A DNA stretch of 64,000 nucleotides from contig JASEVX010000008.1 of NCBI GenBank assembly GCA_031761405.1, positions 70,869,717 through 70,933,716 of the forward strand, written 5' to 3'. Made by a program: the position numbers and the translations under genes. Under the pieces are notes generated by a model that saw only the letters and a list, made by a program, of their open reading frames with translations, was not told the origin of the DNA and did no database searches. The DNA comes from Serripes groenlandicus. Lineage: Eukaryota > Mollusca > Bivalvia > Cardiida > Cardiidae. Numbering within the stretch: the first letter of the stretch is position 1; every line of letters starts with the position of its first letter. Positions 57,651 to 64,000 of the stretch are shown here, in pieces.

Positions 57651-58357
57651 GTTCACTAGTTGTAAGCAATACTAATTCTAGAAAACAATGGGTTGGACTG
57701 CATGTTTTATCATGAAATGGATTCTTATCAGGGATGTAGGGTCATATTTCAGGTGTCTGGGTATTTGTGTTTGCAATTAAAACTATTTGGATACAGCTAG
57801 TTTGTGTGAGTAAGGCTTTGGGGTTTACCTCCCTTACATCTACAGACTGAAAAGAGTGATGCTTGTGACAGGTATTTTGCTGTAGTTCCATTTCTGGGAT
57901 ATATTTTGAATTGAGATAACAATGGGATTTTTACTGTTATTATGTCATACAGTAGTTGTTGAGACCAGTTTCTATTAATGCTTTTAAAAACTTCTAAGAT
58001 AAGTACTTAAATGATATAAACTTTAAGCAAATTTATGATATTGATAATTTCTAAGGTTTCAAATCTGGTTTCCTAAGTAAATTGAAGAAATTAAAGCATA
58101 TTTAGGTCTAATATGGTTATAAATATTGACAACATGCATTGCATTCATAAGAAAACTAGGGTTTTACATGCTGGATATTTTCATGCATTTTGGCTATATT
58201 TGGATTATTTCCCTTGTATTGGGTTACTTTTTAGAAAAGGGTCATATTGCTAAAAGAAACACAGTTTTCTTTCTTTTTTTTTCTTTATTGTGTGTAAAAT
58301 ACATTAAATTATAAAATCACAGATGCACTAGTTATAGTTAAGCTGAAAATAAAAACT
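57651..58357. promoter_or_regulatory. Upstream region of the transposase gene within module B
   Basis: About 700 bp without coding capacity (a 62-codon plus-strand frame at 58126-58314 begins with TTG and is not credible). It should hold the minus-strand promoter of the transposase and the right end of the module. No clear TATA or terminal repeat was identified. Confidence 0.35.
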
Positions 58358-58742
58358 TTAAGGGGAAAATTCTCAACTTTGAAATGCCTGGAAGATAAAC
58401 TTTTCATGTTTTAACATGTTTCTTTATTTATATGGCAAACAACATGTACAAACTGAGCTACCTGTGCATTGAATTTGCACCTGATATACACAAATAGGCA
58501 AGGGAGGTAGTAATATAATAAAAAAGCTGAAAATTACGGTAAAGAGTAATTCATACTTCATTGGTTTTTTTTTCATAAAATAACAATGTTTTGGTATACA
58601 ACAAACTTATTTACAACATTTTCCACAAACATTTATCAAAATATTCATTTAATGGATCCATTGTGTTAAAAGTCGGTTATGTTTATGCTTAATTATCGTG
58701 AAATACATCAATATTTTGTTTCTTTCTCTTATTTCAAGTATA

Positions 58743-59120
58743 ATGGCTGCAATTTTCAAAACTTATGATATTACAAATGAAGAAAGAGGCTTCTTAAGCT
58801 CTGCTATCAATAAACGAACTAAGTTCGTGGAAAACTGCAAAATTTGGACAGGTCTGTGCACCTCAGATGGATACGGTTTACTCCGAATACAGTTTCGGGG
58901 TAAACGTATCAAAGTGAAAGTACACCGAATGGTATTCTTTCTGTCAAATTCACATGGGCTTACTCCACGGATGCATGTGTCCCATATTTGCCATAATAGG
59001 TTATGTCTGTCCCTTAATCACCTTTCATACGAGCCACAGCGTGTAAATAATAGCCGGTTGAGGTGTAAAAATGAAAGCGAATGTTGCGGCCATTATGCAT
59101 TTGCTAGGTGCCTACTGTAA
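58743..59120 (+). CDS. I-PpoI-like His-Me finger (HNH) nuclease, copy 2
   Basis: The 125-aa product is identical to that of copy 1, with all zinc ligands (C83, C88, H93, C108, C115, H117), H81 and N102 kept. Its intactness next to a broken transposase means the nuclease can survive independently of its partner. The same possible splice acceptor lies five bases before the ATG. Confidence 0.85.
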   Translation: MAAIFKTYDITNEERGFLSSAINKRTKFVENCKIWTGLCTSDGYGLLRIQFRGKRIKVKVHRMVFFLSNSHGLTPRMHVSHICHNRLCLSLNHLSYEPQRVNNSRLRCKNESECCGHYAFARCLL

Positions 59121-59222
59121 GGTATGATAACACTGTTCGGTATAGTTCTGGTTCTCTTCAAACTGTTACGCTACATTTTTGCTTCCGTTCGTTTTCCTTT
59201 TCTGAAATTCAACACTTTGCGT

Positions 59223-59284
59223 GAACAGTGTAGACTGAGATCAGCATGTGCGGATGTACATGCTGATCTTTGCCTACACTGTTC
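59223..59284. other. DNA hairpin between the convergent genes, copy 2
   Basis: The same two pairs of arms as at 55626-55687 (GAACAGTGTAG/CTACACTGTTC and AGATCAGCATGT/ACATGCTGATCT), unchanged. Confidence 0.8.
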
Positions 59285-59306
59285 AAAAATGCCAACTGTA
59301 TAATTA

Positions 59307-60307
59307 TTACCCTAAATTAATACCATAAGAGTGATCTGCACTTGCAACAGTTGTTGATTTGTATAGAGATTGTTTGAAAAGTTCTCTATTTGCAATTCGA
59401 CGTCGTTTCGAGTATCTCGTACTTTTGTATTGAAAGGATCGTTTTCGGTTTGCATGGTACATTGAGATTTTCTCACAGTTTTTAGCATATTTGTAAATTG
59501 GATCATTCACACCTACTTCTAAGCCAACATGTTGTGCGATAAGAAGCAGAGATATCCCTCTGCCTATGCTTGCGCCAAGCGAAGCAGCATGACACAGGCC
59601 CGGGAAATTTCTGCTCCATACCGTACTTTTTGGTGCAATTGAAAACAGTCTTGAGTGTAAATTTTCACACTTGTTTGTGTTGAATTTATCCCCAATTTTG
59701 AACCGAGGACTGGCAGAACAAGGCAGTTGTTCAGGATCCCTGTGGTTTGTCCCTGTTTCTTAACACTATGAAACAGTGGCAGTTCATGCGAAACAAAGTT
59801 GCAATTCTGGCTTTTCAATTGTAGTGTTATGCAAAGGCCTTTCCGGTCAAGCACACTCAGTTTCAGAATTGCGTTGTCACAGTTATGTCCGTTAAGGCTA
59901 TTAAATGCATTTTCAAGCATTTGCAGATTGACAATGGCATTTTCATTTCTGACTGATGTACTGTCACTGACTTTTGATGAAAAATTTGTATTCTCTACAG
60001 TTGATGTTGATGTTGATGGTCTCAGCTTAAATGGTACAGTTGGTCCAGACTTTAAACCACTAGCATGAAGTACGTCTTGTGCAACTGATGTGTGAAGTCT
60101 CCTTAGTGAAGAAGTTACATCCTCAGCCTCAGTCGGTATATGTGAATATTCATCAGAAGGTCCAGGAATACTGTCAGATTCAGCACAAGTGTCACTAAAA
60201 CTACTCCACCTTTTCAAAGCATAGGTATTTCCCTTTTTAAAATATGTATATTTCCTCTTTTTATTAAGCCTGTAGCTGTGTTTATAATTCCTTTTAATAT
60301 CTCTCAT
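59307..60307 (-). pseudogene. DDE transposase, copy 2, 940-bp internal deletion and frameshift
   Basis: The first 209 codons (GTG-based numbering) are kept with one visible change (L52P). The deletion then removes residues 210-522, including D273, D365 and C390/H393, and shifts the frame. Translation would add about 40 unrelated residues (from NSTQTSVKIY) and stop at 59564. The E530 region and the basic tail remain in the DNA but out of frame. A truncated protein with the N-terminal basic domain could still bind DNA and compete with the intact enzyme; that is speculation. Confidence 0.9.
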
Positions 60308-61010
60308 GTTCACTAGTTGTAAGCAATACTAATTCTAGAAAACAATGGGTTGGACTGCATGTTTTATCATGAAATGGATTCTTATCAGGGATGTAGGGTC
60401 ATATTTCAGGTGTCTGGGTATTTGTGTTTGCAATTAAAACTATTTGGATACAGCTAGTTTGTGTGAGTAAGGCTTTGGGGTTTACCTCCCTTACATCTAC
60501 AGACTGAAAAGAGTGATGCTTGTGACAGGTATTTTGCTGTAGTTCCATTTCTGGGATATATTTTGAATTGAGATAACAATGGGATTTTTACTGTTATTAT
60601 GTCATACAGTAGTTGTTGAGACCAGTTTCTATTAATGCTTAAACTTCTAAGATAAGTACTTAAATGATATAAACTTTAAGCAAATTTATGATATTGATAA
60701 TTTCTAAGGTTTCAAATCTGGTTTCCTAAGTAAATTGAAGAAATTAAAGCATATTTAGGTCTAATATGGTTATAAATATTGACAACATGCATTGCATTCA
60801 TAAGAAAACTAGGGTTTTACATGCTGGATATTTTCATGCATTTTGGCTATATTTGGATTATTTCCCTTGTATTGGGTTACTTTTTAGAAAAGGGTCATAT
60901 TGCTAAAAGAAACACAGTTTTCTTTCTTTTTTTTTCTTTATTGTGTGTAAAATACATTAAATTATAAAATCACAGATGCACTAGTTATAGTTAAGCTGAA
61001 AATAAAAACT

Positions 61011-61664
61011 TTAAGGTGGCAGGGGACACATTCGTATTTGGCCCCTGTCGATATTTCATATATTTGGAGTGTTTGAAAATGAATTGATTTTTTAACTATA
61101 TAACAACATTTGGCATTGATTTCTTTATTGACATCTATCAATTGATGCATACAAAATGTGGAGAAAATACGAAAATGTGTATATGCTAGCTCATATCATG
61201 TTGAATAGCTTTTCAAGGGGAGGTCATTCTCAACATAATTTCCGAAGCTGTTGTGGAATGAAAATTCAGGTATTTCAAATAAGATTTTCTACTAGAAGAA
61301 TACTGATGACATGGTATTTTGTATACATTTCCTGGTTATGCATTGCTTGATTATTAAGTACGTGTGCTTCAATTTTCTCCTGCATGTTTCCAGAAAGTAA
61401 GGACATGATTAGAAAATATGCCGAAATAGTGTCATTTTAGCCCGTATTTTGGGTAGGTGGGCTAGAATACACAGGGTCTGGGAAAAAAATCAGTACTGTT
61501 GAGTTGCTAAAATGTTACCTGATTTTGAAATACTGTTATATGCCATATATTGAGATATAGTTTTAACATTATGATGGATGTTGTCTCTGAGAATTTCTCA
61601 AATAACATTTATCGGTGCGGACCTGCTGAAATGTTGCAAATTTAGGGGTCCCCTGCCACCTTAA
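61011..61664. mobile_element. Element A, copy 2: 654-bp TTAA-flanked element
   Basis: Matches 54111-54764 at a 6,900-bp offset, with the same GGTGGCAGGGGAC ends and TTAA on both sides. It lies between module B' and the third module. The sequence before it differs from that before copy 1 (module B' end against unique DNA), which fixes the left border of A at TTAA. Confidence 0.88.
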
Positions 61665-62045
61665 GGGGAAAATTCTCAACTTTGAAATGCCTGGAAGATA
61701 AACTTTTCATGTTTTAACATGTTTCTTTATTTATATGGCAAACAACATGTACAAACTGAGCTACCTGTGCATTGAATTTGCACCTGATATACACAAATAG
61801 GCAAGGGAGGTAGTACTATAATAAAAAAGCTGAAAATTACGGTAAAGAGTAATTCATACTTCATTGTTTTTTTTTTCATAAAATAACAATGTTTTGGTAT
61901 ACAACAAACTTATTTACAACATTTTCCACAAACATTTATCAAAATATTCATTTAATGGATCCATTGTGTTAAAAGTCGGTTATGTTTATGCTTAATTATC
62001 GTGAAATACATCAATATTTTGTTTCTTTCTCTTATTTCAAGTATA

Positions 62046-62423
62046 ATGGCTGCAATTTTCAAAACTTATGATATTACAAATGAAGAAAGAGGCTTCTTAA
62101 GCTCTGCTATCAATAAACGAACTAAGTTCGTGGAAAACTGCAAAATTTGGACAGGTCTGTGCACCTCAGATGGATACGGTTTACTCCGAATACAGTTTCG
62201 GGGTAAACGTATCAAGGTGAAAGTACACCGAATGGTATTCTTTCTGTCAAATTCACATGGGCTTACTCCACGGATGCATGTGTCCCATATTTGCCATAAT
62301 AGGTTATGTCTGTCCCTTAATCACCTTTCATACGAGCCACAGCGTGTAAATAATAGCCGGTTGAGGTGTAAAAATGAAAGCGAATGTTGCGGCCATTATG
62401 CATTTGCTAGGTGCCTACTGTAA
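62046..62423 (+). CDS. I-PpoI-like His-Me finger (HNH) nuclease, copy 3
   Basis: The protein is identical to copies 1 and 2. The only base change seen in the gene (62216) is a silent AAA to AAG lysine codon. A silent change among so few differences is compatible with selection on the protein but proves nothing alone. Confidence 0.85.
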   Translation: MAAIFKTYDITNEERGFLSSAINKRTKFVENCKIWTGLCTSDGYGLLRIQFRGKRIKVKVHRMVFFLSNSHGLTPRMHVSHICHNRLCLSLNHLSYEPQRVNNSRLRCKNESECCGHYAFARCLL

Positions 62424-62525
62424 GGTATGATAACACTGTTCGGTATAGTTCTGGTTCTCTTCAAACTGTTACGCTACATTTTTGCTTCCGTTCGTTTTCC
62501 TTTTCTGAAATTCAACACTTTGCGT

Positions 62526-62587
62526 GAACAGTGTAGACTGAGATCAGCATGTGCGGATGTACATGCTGATCTTTGCCTACACTGTTC
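62526..62587. other. DNA hairpin between the convergent genes, copy 3
   Basis: Same hairpin as at 55626-55687, unchanged in sequence and position relative to both genes. Confidence 0.8.
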
Positions 62588-62609
62588 AAAAATGCCAACT
62601 GTATAATTA

Positions 62610-64000
62610 TTACCCTAAATTAATACCATAAGAGTGATCTGCACTTGCAACAGTTGTTGATTTGTATAGAGATTGTTTGAAAAGTTCTCTATTTGCAATT
62701 CGACGTCGTTTCGAGTATCTCGTACTTTTGTATTGAAAGGATCGTTTTCGGTTTGCATGGTACATTGAGATTTTCTCACAGTTTTTAGCATATTTGTAAA
62801 TTGGATCATTCACACCTACTTCTAAGCCAACATGTTGTGCGATAAGAAGCAGAGATATCCCTCTGCCTATGCTTGCGCCAAGCGAAGCAGCATGACACAG
62901 GCCCGGGAAATTTCTGCTCCATACCGTACTTTTTGGTGCAATTGAAAACAGTCTTGAGTGTAAATTTTCACACTTGTTTGTGTTGAATAAATTTTCAGTC
63001 TCTTTCAGCTGTTTCGCACCACAGTATTGTGAAATGACTTTAGAAATTATTTCTCTGTCTTTCGTTGACAGTTTCATGTACTGGCCATATGGTAGATATG
63101 TCATTTTGTAAGTTTTAAGGTGAGAAATGCATACTGCTGACACCTTTCTGCAATTAGAATGGTTTCCGTGGAAACAGTCCAGTACGTTTGTTATGGCGTT
63201 TTCCGCACGGCTGTGATAATGGTCCCTGGATTTGGCGGTGACCCTCAAGCGGCTTAGTTCCATACGTATCCTATCTCGCAGTCTGGAAGCAAGAATTCTT
63301 GTATACTCCTTTCTGTTCTTTCCTGGAGGGGCTTTGATATTGGCTGCCCTGAGATGTTTGTGGAAGTTGCGCATGTTGTGGATGAAGCATTTGTAGTGAT
63401 TTATATGCTTCTGGCGGTTGCTGTTAAGAGTCCGCATGGCTTTTGCGAGTGATTGGCTGCCATCAGTTGTAATGGACTGTACATTGAGAATGTTTTTGCT
63501 CTCTATATTTTTAATGGTTGCTTTAAGGAATGAGGTTTCAGCCTCATTTATGGTGTGATCACTACTGTAATTCTTCTTACATTTTCTACTCAAATGGTTA
63601 CACAATTTTAAAGGACACAACTTGTTTCCAATTTGAATGTCTACCGGCAACTGTTTTAAAGTTGTTTTTTCCACTGTAGGTGCAAAACACTGAGTGGCAG
63701 TTATACCGCCTGCCTGTGGCCGACTGGTGTAGGACACATCATATTCCAAGTGAGTTCCATCTGTTCTTCCTGCAAGATTCTCAACTTGTTTGACATAGTT
63801 CTGATTCTTCTCTAACTGGAGCGTATTCATTTTTTCAACTTCATCTGTGAGGGAGTTGAACTTTCTTTGCAGTCCTCGCTTGTCTGGTGCTTGAATATTT
63901 AAGCAGGCTAGCATAAGCTGAACGTCACTTATCCCCAATTTTGAACCGAGGACTGGCAGAACAAGGCAGTTGTTCAGGATCCCTGTGGTTTGTCCCTGTT
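62610..64000 (-). CDS. DDE transposase, copy 3, N terminus beyond the window
   Basis: The open frame continues through the window edge. It holds the equivalents of D273, D365, C390/H393 and E530 and the basic tail, all matching copy 1, with one conservative change (I243M). The apparent start at 63938 is an internal TTG and not a real start; by comparison with copy 1 the ATG should lie about 550 bp beyond the window. No damage is visible in the part seen. Confidence 0.85.
   Translation of the reverse strand, partial: QGQTTGILNNCLVLPVLGSKLGISDVQLMLACLNIQAPDKRGLQRKFNSLTDEVEKMNTLQLEKNQNYVKQVENLAGRTDGTHLEYDVSYTSRPQAGGITATQCFAPTVEKTTLKQLPVDIQIGNKLCPLKLCNHLSRKCKKNYSSDHTINEAETSFLKATIKNIESKNILNVQSITTDGSQSLAKAMRTLNSNRQKHINHYKCFIHNMRNFHKHLRAANIKAPPGKNRKEYTRILASRLRDRIRMELSRLRVTAKSRDHYHSRAENAITNVLDCFHGNHSNCRKVSAVCISHLKTYKMTYLPYGQYMKLSTKDREIISKVISQYCGAKQLKETENLFNTNKCENLHSRLFSIAPKSTVWSRNFPGLCHAASLGASIGRGISLLLIAQHVGLEVGVNDPIYKYAKNCEKISMYHANRKRSFQYKSTRYSKRRRIANRELFKQSLYKSTTVASADHSYGINLG

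Larger units (their letters stand above)
54761..58361. mobile_element. Module B, copy 1: TTAA-bounded, nuclease plus transposase
   Basis: The unit starts TTAAGGGGAAAATTCTCAAC and ends AATAAAAACTTTAA. Its borders are set by comparing three copies: at 58358-58361 it joins the next copy through a single TTAA, and at 61011 the second copy meets element A instead. It carries two convergent genes, the HNH nuclease (plus) and a DDE transposase (minus), with a hairpin between them. Terminal inverted repeats are not evident (GGGGAAAATTC against AGTTTTTATTT), so it is either an unusual element or part of a larger one that includes A. Confidence 0.75.
58358..61014. mobile_element. Module B', copy 2: internally deleted
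   Basis: It joins copy 1 head to tail through one TTAA and is almost identical to it, apart from loss of the 940 bp corresponding to 56089-57028, a 4-bp deletion near 60640 and rare substitutions. No microhomology is visible at the deletion joint (GTTGAAT|TTATCCCC). The nuclease gene remains intact while the transposase is destroyed, the common form of a non-autonomous derivative. Confidence 0.85.
61661..64000. mobile_element. Module B, copy 3 (cut by the window end)
   Basis: Starts at the shared TTAA at 61661 and matches copy 1 at an exact 6,900-bp offset to the last base. Differences noticed: A54916/C61816 (non-coding), A55316/G62216 (silent in the nuclease), T56526/A63426 (silent in the transposase) and one base near 56929/63829 (I243M in the transposase). 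The low divergence means recent amplification or an assembly duplication. Confidence 0.85.

Noticed and set aside
58126..58314. Small membrane protein gene upstream of the transposase
   Set aside because: It begins with TTG, is AT-rich, and is repeated only because the module is repeated; nothing supports translation.
63936..63938. Start codon of the third transposase copy at 63938
   Set aside because: It is TTG inside a conserved coding region; the open frame continues past the window edge and copy 1 shows the real start further upstream.

Overview
The window looks like nuclear DNA from a bivalve mollusc or a close relative. It is AT-rich and non-operonic, with long gene-poor stretches and very dense repeats: tRNA-derived SINEs with ATCA tails, TTAA- and TA-flanked MITEs, decayed non-LTR retrotransposons and kilobase-scale minisatellites. 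It also carries an intronless B-box/NHL-type coding exon and a decayed C-type lectin fragment. The taxonomic call is inference; no species marker was recognised.

Layout. 1-9 kb: SINEs, a TGTCCCC-rich satellite (3.06-4.31 kb), a LINE C-terminal relic (5.9 kb) and a broken C-type lectin domain (7.75-8.03 kb). 9-10.2 kb: a 70-bp minisatellite. 12.2-14.5 kb: a GC-richer repeat with an almost perfect 961-bp tandem duplication. 15.6-16.8 kb: an inverted-repeat element packed with CTCCTACGTAGGAG and CCTAATTAGG palindromes. 17.7-24.4 kb: an old segmental duplication broken by several MITEs; one of them has its empty site preserved in the other copy. 26-32 kb: LINE relics (one nearly full length but catalytically dead) and a repeat array rich in AGGTCA half-sites. 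35.7-44.3 kb: an 8.5-kb chain of related 47-, 35- and 49-bp minisatellites. 46.3-49.3 kb: the one convincing host gene, a B-box/NHL-repeat protein with two predicted non-coding 5' exons. 52.4-53.9 kb: a hAT-like element with 5-bp target duplications.

The most unusual part is 54.1-64.0 kb. A TTAA-bounded module (B, about 3.6 kb) carries two convergent genes: a 125-aa His-Me finger (HNH) nuclease with the zinc and catalytic residue spacing of I-PpoI, and a 646-aa DDE transposase of the animal Mutator-like/Kolobok-like type. A DNA hairpin lies between their stop codons. The module occurs three times head to tail: intact; with a 940-bp deletion inside the transposase (B'); and a third copy running off the window end. 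A separate 654-bp element (A) with 13-bp terminal inverted repeats and TTAA at both ends sits before the first and third copies. A+B+B' is repeated at an exact 6,900-bp offset with only four differences noticed.

How the parts may work together (inference): the transposase would act on TTAA-flanked ends, and element A has the form of a non-autonomous substrate. The nuclease is either a second mobility or repair factor or a passenger homing-type gene. Few other intact protein genes are visible.
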